Translations under genes and position numbers: made by a program
Source: Verrucomicrobiota bacterium
GTDB taxonomy: Bacteria > Verrucomicrobiota > Lentisphaeria > Oligosphaerales > Oligosphaeraceae
Direction of reading: 5' to 3'
Assembly: GCA_022709995.1 (NCBI GenBank)
Contig: JAKLHU010000007.1
Location: 1-14,145, forward strand
Length of the DNA stretch: 14,145 nucleotides
Notes under the pieces: model-generated
What the model was told of the DNA's origin: nothing
The model's database searches: none
The model's input: the letters and a program-made list of their open reading frames with translations, nothing else
In this document: in pieces, positions 1 to 8,795 of the stretch
How the letters are laid out: every line of letters begins with the position of its first letter
Numbering within the stretch: position 1 is the first letter of the stretch

Positions 1-148
1 CGAGCTGCATCGTGATCGTGCCGCCGCCCTCGCGCACGCCGCCGGCCGACAGGTTGCTCTTGGCCGCGCGCAGCAATCCCTGCCAGTCCACGCCCGGATG
101 CCGGAAGAAGCGATCGTCCTCCGCCGCGAGGAAGGCATCGACGAGCTG
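1..148 (-). CDS. Penicillin-binding protein transglycosylase (GT51) fragment, partial at both ends
   Basis: Read on the minus strand from about 148 down to 1, this stretch encodes the heart of a peptidoglycan glycosyltransferase (family GT51, as in class A PBPs). Visible pieces are LVDAFLAAEDDRFFRHPGVD, then WQGLLRAAKSNL, then GGGTITMQL at the window edge. The family signature is the catalytic Glu in ED-x2-F-x2-H-x-G-x-D followed by the GG-x-T-I-x-Q-L block, and both are here with normal spacing. The enzyme polymerises lipid II into glycan strands at the cytoplasmic membrane. The membrane anchor and first residues are missing: upstream of the Glu the DNA becomes feoB on the other strand. The 3' part runs off the window. 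The family call is very secure. Whether the gene is really broken in the organism or cut by an assembly join cannot be told from this sequence. Confidence 0.85.
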
Positions 149-1819
149 AAAACCGCCATCGTCGCGGCCCTGCGCCAGCCCGCCCGCCCGCCGACCACCA
201 TGCGCTACGACCAGGACACCGACGACGCCATCCAGGAAATCACCGCCGCCGTCAGCCGGCGGCCGCCCCTGCCGGGAGAGCCGATTCCACCGCGCTACTT
301 CGCCATCAAGCTGCTTGAAAACGACCCCGAAGTGGCCGCCCTGCCCTCCTTTGCCGGCATCTTGCCGCTGGCCGCCTCCTGGCGGAACCGGCTCACCCTC
401 CGGCACGGCATCAACAGCGACATGCTCATGGCCGACTGCCGCTACGGCATGATTGCCGGCGCCTGCCGCGAAGCCATCGCCGTCAGCCATGAACGGCGCC
501 AGCAGCTGTCGGACACCCTGGACCGGGTGCTGACCAACCGGTTTCTCGGCCTCCCCATCTTCCTGCTCATCATGCTGGCGGTCTTCACCTTCACGTTCAC
601 CGGCGGAGAGCCGTTCGTCAACCTCATCGGCATTTTCTTCGCGCGGCTGGCGGCCGGCCTCAATGAACTCTGGCCCGACTCCACCCTGCCCCTGTTCAAG
701 GCCCTGCTGCTGGAGGGCATCATCGGCGGCGTCGGCGGCGTGCTCATGTTCCTGCCCAACATCCTGCTGCTGTTTCTCGCGATTGCTTTTCTGGAGGGCA
801 CCGGCTACATGTCCAGGGCCGCCTTTGTCATGGACGGCTTCATGCACAAGTTCGGCCTGCACGGCAAGAGCTTCATTCCCATGCTGCTGGGCTTCGGCTG
901 CACCGTCCCGGCCGTCATGGCCACCCGCACCATCGAGTCGGAACGCGACCGGATCACCACCATCCTGATCCTCCCCCTCATGAGCTGCGGCGCCCGCCTG
1001 ACCATCTATTTGCTGTTCATCCCCACCTTCTTTGTCGAACGGTACCAGCCCCTTGTCATGTGGGTCGTCTATCTGATCGGCGCCGCCCTCGCCCTCGGCG
1101 GCGCGGTCCTGCTGAAGTCAACCCTGTTCAAGGGCGGCGACGAAGTCTTTGTCATGGAACTGCCCCCCTACCGCCTGCCGACCATCCGGAGTTTGCTCAT
1201 CCACATGGGCGAACGGGCGGTCATGTATCTGCACAAGGCTGGCACCATCATCCTCACCGCTTCCATCCTCCTCTTCTTCATCAACACGTTCCCGCGACCA
1301 CCAGCCTATGCCCTGGACTATGAAGCGCGCACCGCCGACGTCATCGCCCAGAACCTGCCCTGGAACGAAACCGAGGCCGCCCTCAACGCCCTCAAAAGCC
1401 AGCGCCGCGCCGAGGAACTGGAATACTCCATCGCCGGGCGGGTGGGGAAAAAAATCAACCTGGTCATGCGGCATGCCGGCTTTGACTGGAAAGCCAGCTC
1501 GGCTCTGGTCGGCGCCTTTGCCGCCAAGGAGCTCTTCGTCTCCCAGCTGGCCATCCTCAACGCCGTCAGCGAAAGCGACGATGCCGACGACCTGCTCCGC
1601 GGCCGCCTGCGCGACTCCTACACGCCGCTGCAGGCGTTCTGCATCATTCTGTTCTGCCTGATCTCCATGCCCTGCATCGGTACGGTCGCCGTAGTCAAAC
1701 GCGAAACCAACTCCTGGCTTCTCTCCGTCGCCCAGATCGCCGTCCTGACCGTCCTGGCCTTCATCGTTTCGCTCCTGGTCTACCAGGGCGGACTGCTGCT
1801 CCGTCTCGGCACCCCCTGA
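98..1819 (+). CDS. feoB: Ferrous iron transport protein B (FeoB), membrane part, missing the N-terminal GTPase domain
   Basis: FeoB takes up Fe(II) across the inner membrane. This is the C-terminal two thirds of the family. It has the tail of the G domain (EEGIDEL), a helical spacer (about residues 30-140), then membrane segments. The first Gate contains GFGCTVPAVMATRT (about 265-278) and PLMSCGARL (about 293), and the second contains SSALVGAFAAKELF (about 466). Hydrophobic segments continue to the stop, so the 3' end is complete. The family is normally 650-800 residues; this reading frame gives 573, and none of the G1-G4 GTP-binding motifs are present. The frame is open to base 2, but upstream of about 122 it no longer resembles FeoB, and the same bases encode GT51 on the other strand. 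The ATG at 98 is therefore probably not a real start. No feoA is visible. thiI follows about 100 bp later on the same strand with no obvious functional link. Confidence 0.9.
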   Translation: MPEEAIVLRREEGIDELKTAIVAALRQPARPPTTMRYDQDTDDAIQEITAAVSRRPPLPGEPIPPRYFAIKLLENDPEVAALPSFAGILPLAASWRNRLTLRHGINSDMLMADCRYGMIAGACREAIAVSHERRQQLSDTLDRVLTNRFLGLPIFLLIMLAVFTFTFTGGEPFVNLIGIFFARLAAGLNELWPDSTLPLFKALLLEGIIGGVGGVLMFLPNILLLFLAIAFLEGTGYMSRAAFVMDGFMHKFGLHGKSFIPMLLGFGCTVPAVMATRTIESERDRITTILILPLMSCGARLTIYLLFIPTFFVERYQPLVMWVVYLIGAALALGGAVLLKSTLFKGGDEVFVMELPPYRLPTIRSLLIHMGERAVMYLHKAGTIILTASILLFFINTFPRPPAYALDYEARTADVIAQNLPWNETEAALNALKSQRRAEELEYSIAGRVGKKINLVMRHAGFDWKASSALVGAFAAKELFVSQLAILNAVSESDDADDLLRGRLRDSYTPLQAFCIILFCLISMPCIGTVAVVKRETNSWLLSVAQIAVLTVLAFIVSLLVYQGGLLLRLGTP

Positions 1820-1857
1820 CCAGCGCCTCCCATCCTCGAGCCATGCCCCGCGGGCGC

Positions 1858-1879
1858 GGCGGGCGCCGTCACGCCCGCC
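1858..1879 (+). terminator. GC-rich hairpin between feoB and thiI, possible terminator
   Basis: GGCGGGCG (1858-1865) pairs perfectly with CGCCCGCC (1872-1879) across a 6-nt loop, 39 nt after the feoB stop. No T-run follows, so it is not a canonical intrinsic terminator. It could be a transcription attenuating stem or simply a product of high GC content. Confidence 0.25.
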
Positions 1880-1919
1880 TGCCCGCCCTCCTCATCAACC
1901 ACAACACCGGCCTCAGCTC

Positions 1920-3236
1920 ATGTCCACCTGGCAACCCTATCTGCCCTACAACGCCCTGCTCTGCCGCTATAACGAAATCGCGACCAAGGGACGCAACCGA
2001 CACCTTTTCGAGGAGCATCTGGCCGAAGGCCTGCAACGCATCCTGGGGGGCCTCGGCCTGCTGGACTTCCGCTTTCCGCACGGCCGCATCTTCGCGCTCC
2101 CCAAAGCCCCGAAAACGGCATTTACGCCGGCCGACCTCGACCTGCTCCGGCAGAAGGCGCGCCTGGTTCCCGGCCTGGTCTCGGTCTCGCCCGGCTTTCT
2201 GCTCCGCCCGAATCTGGAGGAGATCGATGGCGCCGTAAGGCAGCACTTCCCGACCGTCCACGCTGCCTTCCGCGCGTGTTCACCACCGCTGGAGCCGACC
2301 TATGCCATGCGCACCCGGCGCTCGGACAAGTCCTTCCCGCTGACCAGCGAACAGCTTGAACGCCGTTTCGCCGAACTGCTCCTGCCGGAACGGCCGGAAC
2401 TGCGTCTGGACCTGCGCCACGCCAACCTGGTCATGGAACTGGAAGTCCGGCGCCACCAGGCGTTCCTGTCGTTTGAACGCATCGCCGGCGCCGGCGGTCT
2501 GCCGCCGGGCACGGGCGGTCGCGTCCTGGCCCTGCTTTCCGGCGGCTTCGACTCGCCGGTCGCCTGTCATCAAATGATGCGCCGCGGTTGCATGGTGGAC
2601 TTCATCACCTTCCACAGCTCGCCCTATACCCCGCCGGCGTTTCTGACCAAGGTCTGCACCCTGGTGCGCAAGCTGAACGAATGCCAGCGCCGCGGCCGCC
2701 TGATCGCCGTCAACCTGCTGCCCGCCCAGCTGGCCATCCGCGACCATTGTCGCAGCCGCCATCGCACCGTGCTCTACCGGCGCTTCATGCTCCGCATCGC
2801 CGCCCTGGTCGCCCAGGACTTCGAAGCCATGGCCCTGGTGACCGGCGACAACCTCGGCCAAGTCGCCAGCCAGACCCTCCCGAACATGGCGGCTATCAAC
2901 GCCGCCACCTCGATCATGGTCCTGCGCCCGCTGCTGACTTACGACAAGCTCGACACCCTGGCCCTCGCCGAACACATCGGCACCCACGCCATTTCCGTCG
3001 AACCGGCGCCGGACAGCTGCACCGTGTTCGCCCCGGACGACCCGGCCACCGCCGTCGAACTGGACGCCATTCTGGACGACGAAGCCGGCCTCGACATCGC
3101 CGCCCTGACCAAAGCCTGCCTGGCCGGCGCCTGCGTCATCAACGCCAATTCCATGCGCCAGTACGACTACTTGAAAATCCACCCGCACTTGGACGACCTG
3201 CCGGAAACGCCCGCCACTCCGGGTGCGCCGGCATGA
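1920..3236 (+). CDS. thiI: tRNA 4-thiouridine synthetase ThiI, short form without rhodanese domain
   Basis: ThiI adenylates U8 of tRNA with ATP and transfers sulfur to make 4-thiouridine; in many bacteria it also supplies sulfur for the thiamine thiazole ring. The 438 residues show an N-terminal ferredoxin-like plus THUMP region (CRYNEIATKGRNRHLFEEHL near the start, a family hallmark) to about residue 175. The PP-loop ATPase signature SGGFDSPVA follows (S207-D211; usually SGGIDSPVA), then the AANH-type core with VTGDNLGQVASQTL. Cys367, in PDSCTVFAP, matches the position of E. coli Cys344, the conserved cysteine involved in sulfur transfer. The protein stops soon after, so the rhodanese domain of the E. 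coli enzyme is absent; such short ThiIs are common outside enterobacteria and take sulfur from another carrier. There is no strong Shine-Dalgarno sequence before the ATG, but the N-terminus aligns well from this start. Confidence 0.93.
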   Translation: MSTWQPYLPYNALLCRYNEIATKGRNRHLFEEHLAEGLQRILGGLGLLDFRFPHGRIFALPKAPKTAFTPADLDLLRQKARLVPGLVSVSPGFLLRPNLEEIDGAVRQHFPTVHAAFRACSPPLEPTYAMRTRRSDKSFPLTSEQLERRFAELLLPERPELRLDLRHANLVMELEVRRHQAFLSFERIAGAGGLPPGTGGRVLALLSGGFDSPVACHQMMRRGCMVDFITFHSSPYTPPAFLTKVCTLVRKLNECQRRGRLIAVNLLPAQLAIRDHCRSRHRTVLYRRFMLRIAALVAQDFEAMALVTGDNLGQVASQTLPNMAAINAATSIMVLRPLLTYDKLDTLALAEHIGTHAISVEPAPDSCTVFAPDDPATAVELDAILDDEAGLDIAALTKACLAGACVINANSMRQYDYLKIHPHLDDLPETPATPGAPA

Positions 3237-3329
3237 CTGCAGGCTACCAGCCAACAGGGACGAAGGGGACGGACGCGGTGGGATGCGGCGGGATCTGACG
3301 TATAAAGCACAACAGAACCCTTTAACAAT

Positions 3330-3397
3330 GTCCACAAACGTCCACTGTCCACTAAAGTCCACTAACGTCCACTAACGTCCACTGTCCACTGTCCACT
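3330..3397. repeat. Tandem GTCCAC(T) heptamer/decamer array (eight copies)
   Basis: Eight direct copies of GTCCAC(T) begin at 3330, 3340, 3347, 3357, 3367, 3377, 3384 and 3391. Copies are either back to back (7-nt period) or followed by AAA/AAC (10-nt period). Read on the minus strand this is an AGTGGAC array that starts 3 nt after the pseudopilin stop codon. The rest of the thiI-pseudopilin gap (3237-3329) shows nothing recognisable. There are no long unique spacers, so it is not CRISPR. It may result from slipped-strand expansion or be a lineage-specific repeat. Confidence 0.9.
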
Positions 3398-3400
3398 ATC

Positions 3401-4192
3401 CTACTTGGTCCGGTACCAGGCGCTGCCGTTGCCGGCCAAGGGGGCGCCGGCCAAGTACATGTCCTGGGGTCTGGAGGTCGGCGTCGTCACCCCGGCGACA
3501 TGGCCGTCAACCCAGAGGATGTTGCAGGTTTTCCGGCCGTGCCGGGCCCAGGCGGCGCCTTCGGTCTTGGAAAAGTTGAGTTGCATTAAGGTCGCCAGCG
3601 GAACGGAGGCCAGGTCGGCGGTATAGTCGCCCTGCCCGGAATCGCCGGCATAGACTTTTGCCGACGGATCGCGATAGTCGGACGTCCGGGCCAGCTTCTT
3701 TTTGAAGGTCGACATGTCCGTCCAGTTGGCGTAGCAATGGGCCAGGGAGACGCCGTACATCTGTCCCCAATACCAACTGCTATAGAAGGCTCTGGTGTTG
3801 CCAAGCCGTTCCGGACAGAAGAACTGGTTGTCGCCCATGCTGGTGCCATACGCCACGTCGGAATACTTCAGCCAGGACAGAATGGCGCCGTACGAGCTGG
3901 AATGGAAGTCCGACGACAACTTCGGCAATCCCAGGGCATACAGGCCTTGCACAAGGGCAGAGCTGGTCGCATAAGCCATTTGATGCGGCAAGGTCGAGTC
4001 CTCGTTGTCGTCAGCATACAAAAGTACGGAGATGCCCACCTGCTTCAAATTGCTGACGCAGGCGATGGCCCGGGCCTTGTCGCGGGCCTTGGACAGAGCC
4101 GGCAACAGCATCGCCGCCAAAATGGCAATAATGGCAATCACCACCAGCAGTTCAATCAACGTAAATGGCACCACTCGCATCACCGTCTTCAT
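3401..4192 (-). CDS. Type II secretion/type IV pilus-like pseudopilin with C-terminal H-Xn-DG motif
   Basis: This 263-residue protein begins MKTVMRVVP then [20 protein letters not shown], a class III (prepilin peptidase) signal. The leader is 9 residues, with Phe at +1, Glu at +5 and a hydrophobic helix that anchors and packs pilin subunits; the residue at -1 is Pro instead of the usual Gly. After [21 protein letters not shown] comes a globular part. Near the end, [18 protein letters not shown] is the processing-associated H-X9-DG motif of PVC pseudopilins, here with ten residues between His and Asp. The start is set by AAAGGAGG six bases before the ATG; the frame stays open upstream to 4528, but that part lies inside the neighbouring gene. 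It follows the DUF4091 gene by 137 bp in the same direction. A TATAGT -10-like box at 4239-4244 could allow separate transcription. Its surface role is unknown. Confidence 0.9.
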   Translation of the reverse strand: MKTVMRVVPFTLIELLVVIAIIAILAAMLLPALSKARDKARAIACVSNLKQVGISVLLYADDNEDSTLPHQMAYATSSALVQGLYALGLPKLSSDFHSSSYGAILSWLKYSDVAYGTSMGDNQFFCPERLGNTRAFYSSWYWGQMYGVSLAHCYANWTDMSTFKKKLARTSDYRDPSAKVYAGDSGQGDYTADLASVPLATLMQLNFSKTEGAAWARHGRKTCNILWVDGHVAGVTTPTSRPQDMYLAGAPLAGNGSAWYRTK

Positions 4193-4329
4193 CTTGCCTC
4201 CTTTCGACACCCGCCGATCACCTGACACTTTCGACTTGACTATACTGGATTGTTTGGATCTGAAATCAGCCATGTTGCTGTTTTCCCCCACGCCGGCGGT
4301 CACGACCGTTCCCGCCGCCCTGGCGCTTC

Positions 4330-7300
4330 TCACTTCGTCGTGCTTTTCAAGATGAGAGCCAGATCGATCAACTCCTGCTGCAGGGCCGCCAGCCCCTCGA
4401 TGTCCGCCTGCAGCCCCCGCCGCCTGATATCCTGCAACTTCGCGGTTTCGGCCGCGACGTCCCGGCCCCTGGCCTGGGCCTGCGCCAGATCGCGTTCGCA
4501 CAACTGGCCCAGCTTGAAGTCGATCCATCCCTGAAACCAGGCCTCGCAGCGGCGCGAGGTGATGATCTGGTCCGAAGCTTCATCCGAATAGATGACGCCA
4601 TAGTCGGCGGTATTCTTGCCCCCGTCAAAGGAGTTGAAGCCGTCGCCGCCGGCATGCGAGTCGAAATGCCAATAAGCGCAAACCGCAGAAAAATCGTCGG
4701 CCCAGTTCTGCCAGTACAGGCGGCGATAGGACAACGGCGCATTGCTCTTGACCAGAATGTGGTAGACCCAAAACTCAAACTTCCCGGCCGCCCGCGCCAA
4801 GGCCGCCAGTTCCGGACGCCTCTCCAGAAAAGGACGATAAAATTCAATGATGTCGGTATGCTCGGCCAAGCGCCGGAACAGTTCGGGCAAGTCACCGACC
4901 GCCTTCGGGCCGAAGTACGGATTGAGCATGGTCCGCACCTGCGGGTCGGCCGCCTTGATCGCTTTGACGGCAGCCAGGGCCAGGCTCATCGTGCTGGCCG
5001 GGTCGTCCGGCTTGCCCTCCGATTCGTCTTCCGGGTTGAAGACGACGCGATTCAGGCTCATCTGGTATTTGTCCTGGAGATGCGCTTTCAGCTGGGCGAC
5101 CCAGGCGGTGAAGCCCTTCTGCCAGGCCGGCGTGCCAAACTCGAGCTGGCTCTTGCCGCCGTGCATCAGCGACCGCCAGTAGGTGTAGTCAAAGCCAAGA
5201 AAGAAGAACAGCTTCAGCGTCGCCGGGGTCATGCCGGCGGCGAGGGCGCCGTCGATCTGCCGGTCCAGATGGGTGAAGTCGGCGTCCTTGACGACGTTGC
5301 CGTCCTGGTCGAACTGCGGGTAGATGTCAAGCCCGCCCTGGCCGGGCGTGCCGCAGTACAGATAGGTGAACCCGTAGTCGCGCAGCGTCTTGTAGGCCCC
5401 GGGGTTCTTGACATAGTAGTAATTGAAGGAATCGACCGCGACGTCGTCCAAGTCGAGATCGACGATTTCGAGTTCCAGGCGGAACTGCTGCGGGTCGGCG
5501 TTGATGCACGTCGGCCGGACCTGCACCAGGGCCCGATAGGTGCCCGTGGTCAGTCCGCGCGTGTCGATTTCCATCCACAACGGCACGGTGCAGCCGGGCT
5601 GGCACCGGAACAGCGCGTTGAGGATCAGCGGCGCCAGCGGGTCGGGGATGGTCTGGGCCGCCTGGTCCTGCATGGGCAGGCCTTCCTTGAACTTCACATG
5701 CGGCGCCAACAGCCCGGCGTCGGTATCGGCGGCCGGCGCCCGGTTGAGGCGAATCGCCCTTTCCGGCAGCGGGTCCGGCAGCAATTTGACGCGCGGCAGC
5801 ATGGCCCGGTCGGTCAGGTTGGAGAACGCGAAGCCGTAGATGACCTTGCCATTGCGGGCCATCCGCAGGCGGACCGTTTCCAGGGCCTTGGCGGTCATCG
5901 GCACCGGCAGGTTCGGGGGCGTGTTGGCCCAGGGCTTGCCGGACCAGAGCAGAAACGGCTTCCCGGCTAGGGCGATCCTGGTCAGCGAGTTGCGCAGATT
6001 CTGCAATCCGGCGTTGAGACTGTCCCAGCTGGCCGGGTCGTCCCCGCGCGGCGCCAGCTGTTCCTTGAAGGCGGCAAAGCGCGGCGCCACCTCGGCCTTC
6101 AGGGCCGGCGCGGCCGCCAGGCTTGCCAACTCCGCCTCCGCCTCCGCAAACCGCTCGGCCAGATACGCCGCCCGGCCCGCCGGCAAGAGCTTGCCGAACC
6201 GCGACGGGTTCGCAAACACCTGCCCGACCGGCGCCCAGGTCGACAAACCGCCCGCGGTCGGCCCGCAACGCGTCACATTGAAGGTGATGCCCCGGGCCGA
6301 CTTCAAGTCGCCCAGCCCCAGCTCGGAAGCGGGAATGGCCAGCTCAATGCTGAACTGCGTCGGCGTGCGCACCGACCGCGCCTGGGCCTGGGACACAAAA
6401 TCCTGGTCGGTCAAGCCGACGTCGCGATGCCGCAAAACCTGCTTCCAGCCATCGGCGTTGACCAGATATTGGAAAAACAACGGCTGGCCGCTGTCCGGAC
6501 GCAGGAAAAATTCAATGCAGTCGTCTTTCCAGATGTTGTCGTTATCCTGGGTGGCGGACAATTTATACTCGACGCCCGGCGGCACCGGGCATTTGACGGC
6601 CAGAAACAGGGTCTGGCCATCGGTCGCCACGGCGGCCCGGGCGGCGTGGGTGACAAACTGGTCGTCGACCTTCTCGAAGGCGCCAAGGGCGGCGGCGGCC
6701 TTGTCCAGAACCGTGAACGGCGCCGTCCATTCCGCCCCGGCCCAGACGGGCTCGTCGAGATTGCCGTCCAGCGCGGGGCCGGCCGGCGCCGTTTTCAGCA
6801 CGAGATTCGGGTCGCTGACCGAGGCGGCCGGTGCGGCGGCGGCGGGAATCGCGGCGCTCTCGGCCGGATCGACGACCCGGTCCCAAAGGCGCACGTCGTC
6901 GATCAAGCCGGTGAACTGCCGTTCATTTTTGTCTCCGGGGAAGGCGCCGCCCAGGATCAGCAGCGGATATGCTTCCGGATACGTCCCGGCCAGGTCGCTG
7001 AAGGCCAGGGCGCCCGCCGCCTCCTGGTAGAGGACGCCGTCGATCCACAGCTGGCACCGGCCGCCGGACTGCGCGGCCAAGCGCACGGTGTACCACAGCC
7101 CGGGCCGGAAATCGCGTGGTTCGCCCTCCAGGCGGAAGCTCTTCTGCAGCGTCTTGCCATCATCGGTCTTGACGCGGACCTCCACGCCGAAGCGGCCGTC
7201 CGGGGTGATGTACAGGTCCATGAACCGCCGGCTCCAGCTGTGGGCCAGGTAATAGACCAGACTGGTCGGCTTCGCGGCAGCCTGGAATTCGACACCCGCG

Positions 7301-7581
7301 CGGAAGCGCAATTCGAGGGTGAAAGCCGGCCACTCCATCGCCATCCGGGGGACTTGCCGCCGATGCTCGCCCGGCTGACATTGCAGGGCCGCGCCGCCGC
7401 CGTAGCCACCGTCAACCACAACGTCGGCAGGCAAAGCATGACCGCCGCCGCCCGGCGCGACAGGCCGACCATTGACCGTCTTGAAGCCGGCCGGCTCGAA
7501 ATCCCAGTGGAAGACCGGCGCCGGCTCGGCAACTGCCATCCCCGCCACGGCCAGCAAAGCCGCCAACTGCTTTCTCAACAT
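4330..7581 (-). CDS. Secreted multidomain LamG/CBM9-like/DUF4091 protein, putative glycoside hydrolase
   Basis: This 1083-residue exported protein starts with a signal peptide ([18 protein letters not shown], likely cut before EP). Residues about 22-250 form a LamG/concanavalin-like sandwich (FHWDF near the start, [13 protein letters not shown] at the end). A CBM9-like carbohydrate-binding fold follows (about 264-475; DGNLDEPVW and CIEFFLRPD). The central and C-terminal part (about 580-1025) ends in a DUF4091 region: [23 protein letters not shown], and DYGVIYSDE followed by RRCEAW. The tail is helical. DUF4091 proteins are regarded as glycosidase-like, but no catalytic residues can be assigned; acidic residues in NPEDESEG (about 860) are candidates. 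The start is set by AGGAGAA eight bases before the ATG and by the signal peptide; the frame stays open upstream to 7704, but that part overlaps the regulator. It begins 17 bp after the regulator's stop, so the two are probably co-transcribed. Substrate unknown. Confidence 0.85.
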   Translation of the reverse strand: MLRKQLAALLAVAGMAVAEPAPVFHWDFEPAGFKTVNGRPVAPGGGGHALPADVVVDGGYGGGAALQCQPGEHRRQVPRMAMEWPAFTLELRFRAGVEFQAAAKPTSLVYYLAHSWSRRFMDLYITPDGRFGVEVRVKTDDGKTLQKSFRLEGEPRDFRPGLWYTVRLAAQSGGRCQLWIDGVLYQEAAGALAFSDLAGTYPEAYPLLILGGAFPGDKNERQFTGLIDDVRLWDRVVDPAESAAIPAAAAPAASVSDPNLVLKTAPAGPALDGNLDEPVWAGAEWTAPFTVLDKAAAALGAFEKVDDQFVTHAARAAVATDGQTLFLAVKCPVPPGVEYKLSATQDNDNIWKDDCIEFFLRPDSGQPLFFQYLVNADGWKQVLRHRDVGLTDQDFVSQAQARSVRTPTQFSIELAIPASELGLGDLKSARGITFNVTRCGPTAGGLSTWAPVGQVFANPSRFGKLLPAGRAAYLAERFAEAEAELASLAAAPALKAEVAPRFAAFKEQLAPRGDDPASWDSLNAGLQNLRNSLTRIALAGKPFLLWSGKPWANTPPNLPVPMTAKALETVRLRMARNGKVIYGFAFSNLTDRAMLPRVKLLPDPLPERAIRLNRAPAADTDAGLLAPHVKFKEGLPMQDQAAQTIPDPLAPLILNALFRCQPGCTVPLWMEIDTRGLTTGTYRALVQVRPTCINADPQQFRLELEIVDLDLDDVAVDSFNYYYVKNPGAYKTLRDYGFTYLYCGTPGQGGLDIYPQFDQDGNVVKDADFTHLDRQIDGALAAGMTPATLKLFFFLGFDYTYWRSLMHGGKSQLEFGTPAWQKGFTAWVAQLKAHLQDKYQMSLNRVVFNPEDESEGKPDDPASTMSLALAAVKAIKAADPQVRTMLNPYFGPKAVGDLPELFRRLAEHTDIIEFYRPFLERRPELAALARAAGKFEFWVYHILVKSNAPLSYRRLYWQNWADDFSAVCAYWHFDSHAGGDGFNSFDGGKNTADYGVIYSDEASDQIITSRRCEAWFQGWIDFKLGQLCERDLAQAQARGRDVAAETAKLQDIRRRGLQADIEGLAALQQELIDLALILKSTTK

Positions 7582-7598
7582 GACGCCTGTTCTCCTCG

Positions 7599-8708
7599 CT
7601 AGACCTGAAACAAATGTTCCCAGACCAGATGCTCCGTGCTCTGGCGACAGTCCATGACATACGGCGAATAAACCAGCGGCGCCGCGGTGCCCCCCCGATG
7701 CCATTCATCGGCGCGCAGCAGTAGTTCGACCGCCATGACGCCGATGCGGGAAAAACCGACGTCCACCGTCGACAGCGGCGGGCTCAGCAGGGCGCGCCCC
7801 GGCAGGCCGCTGTAGCCCATCACCGCCACGTCCTCCGGAATCCGCAGCCCCATCCGCAACAGCGCCGGATAGCACAACATGGCCGCATAGTCGGAATAGC
7901 ACATCAGCGCCGTCGGCCGAACCGTCTGACGCTGGAAAAAAGCCGTGACCACGGCGAGCGTGTCCTTTTCATCATAGCGCGGCAGGGTGATGCACAAACC
8001 GGGATCGCCGTCCATGCCCAGGCTGGCCAGCAGCGCCGCATAGTCGTCATCGCCATAGCCACGGTGCCTCATGCCCGCCAGCCAGACCGTCGCCACCCGG
8101 CGATGGCCGAAGCCAGCCAGATGGCGCAGCCCGTCGGCAAAGGACGCCCGTTCGTCCGTGGCAATGACAGCCATGCCGGTGACCTTGTGGTCCAGCGCCA
8201 GGGCATGCGCCAGAACGACGGGCAGACGACAGGCACGCAACAGCTCCAGCAAGGCCTCGTGACCGTGAAAATTGCCGGCCACGCCGACTATCCCCTGGTA
8301 CTCCTGGCTTATCCGCTCGGCCAATGCCATGATCCCCTGACGCGGAAGCTGGCGCATGTCAAGATGATCAATGCCAAGACGGTGCTGACGGCAGGCCTGG
8401 TCAACGCTCGGAAGAATATGCAGAACCGGATGATATTCCGCAATCTCCTCGGCGGCGCCGTTGATGAAGAGGATCTTGCGCGGCGGCGAGGGCACGACGC
8501 CAAGCACCTTCGTGCCACGGCGCGTGCTACGCTCAATCAAACCCTCCTCGGCCAGCCGACCCAACGCCGAACGCAACGTCACCCGGCTGACACCAAGCTC
8601 ACGACAAAACTCCGGCTCCGACGGCAGACGCGAACCGGGAGCATATTGCCCAGACGCAATCGCCGACTGAATCCGATAATACGTCTGGTCTTTCTTCAAC
8701 TGGTCCAT
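7599..8708 (-). CDS. GntR-LacI hybrid transcriptional regulator (AraR-like architecture)
   Basis: The protein has 369 residues. Positions 1-70 are a GntR-type winged helix-turn-helix (YYRIQSAIASGQYAPGSRLP, then ELGVSRVTLRSALGRLAEEG and the wing ending RGTKVLG). From about 75 to the end it is a LacI/GalR-type periplasmic-binding-like sensor domain (RKILFINGA, GHRRVATVW, RPTALMCYSDYAAM, IPEDVAVMGYSGLP, PPLSTVDVGFSRIG). This is the layout of Bacillus subtilis AraR, where a sugar releases the repressor from DNA. The start is chosen because it gives the normal GntR N-terminal length; no clear Shine-Dalgarno sequence is seen. It is the first gene of the regulator-DUF4091-pseudopilin unit, behind the promoter at 8766-8794, so it probably controls its own operon and perhaps the GH31 gene upstream. 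The ligand is presumably a sugar but cannot be named. Confidence 0.9.
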   Translation of the reverse strand: MDQLKKDQTYYRIQSAIASGQYAPGSRLPSEPEFCRELGVSRVTLRSALGRLAEEGLIERSTRRGTKVLGVVPSPPRKILFINGAAEEIAEYHPVLHILPSVDQACRQHRLGIDHLDMRQLPRQGIMALAERISQEYQGIVGVAGNFHGHEALLELLRACRLPVVLAHALALDHKVTGMAVIATDERASFADGLRHLAGFGHRRVATVWLAGMRHRGYGDDDYAALLASLGMDGDPGLCITLPRYDEKDTLAVVTAFFQRQTVRPTALMCYSDYAAMLCYPALLRMGLRIPEDVAVMGYSGLPGRALLSPPLSTVDVGFSRIGVMAVELLLRADEWHRGGTAAPLVYSPYVMDCRQSTEHLVWEHLFQV

Positions 8709-8765
8709 GACATTGACGCAAACAACTGGAAGGGCATGACGGTGGGACTATTAGGTTCTGATAAT

Positions 8766-8794
8766 ACAATACATGATACAAATATGCGCGTCAA
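8766..8794 (-). promoter_or_regulatory. Sigma70-like promoter of the regulator operon with TTGTAT repeats
   Basis: On the minus strand, TTGACG (8794-8789) lies 17 bp before TATTGT (8771-8766), a good sigma70-type pair with a predicted start about 50 nt upstream of the regulator ATG. Two direct TTGTAT copies (minus-strand reading of 8776-8781 and 8764-8769) spaced 12 bp apart overlap the spacer and -10 region. They are candidate half-sites for autoregulation. The stretch is strongly AT-rich against a GC-rich background. Confidence 0.5.
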
Positions 8795-8795
8795 T

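Noticed and set aside
2280..3362. Minus-strand frame of 360 codons opposite thiI
   Set aside because: It is antisense to a complete ThiI with an intact PP-loop, and shows no family features.
3330..3397. Possible CRISPR array
   Set aside because: Units are 7-10 nt with at most 3-nt separators; there are no unique spacers and no cas genes.
4654..7602. Long plus-strand frames (4654-5970, 5840-7030, 6427-7602) opposite the DUF4091 gene
   Set aside because: All are antisense to a protein with a signal peptide and recognisable domains, and their translations are low-complexity complement products.
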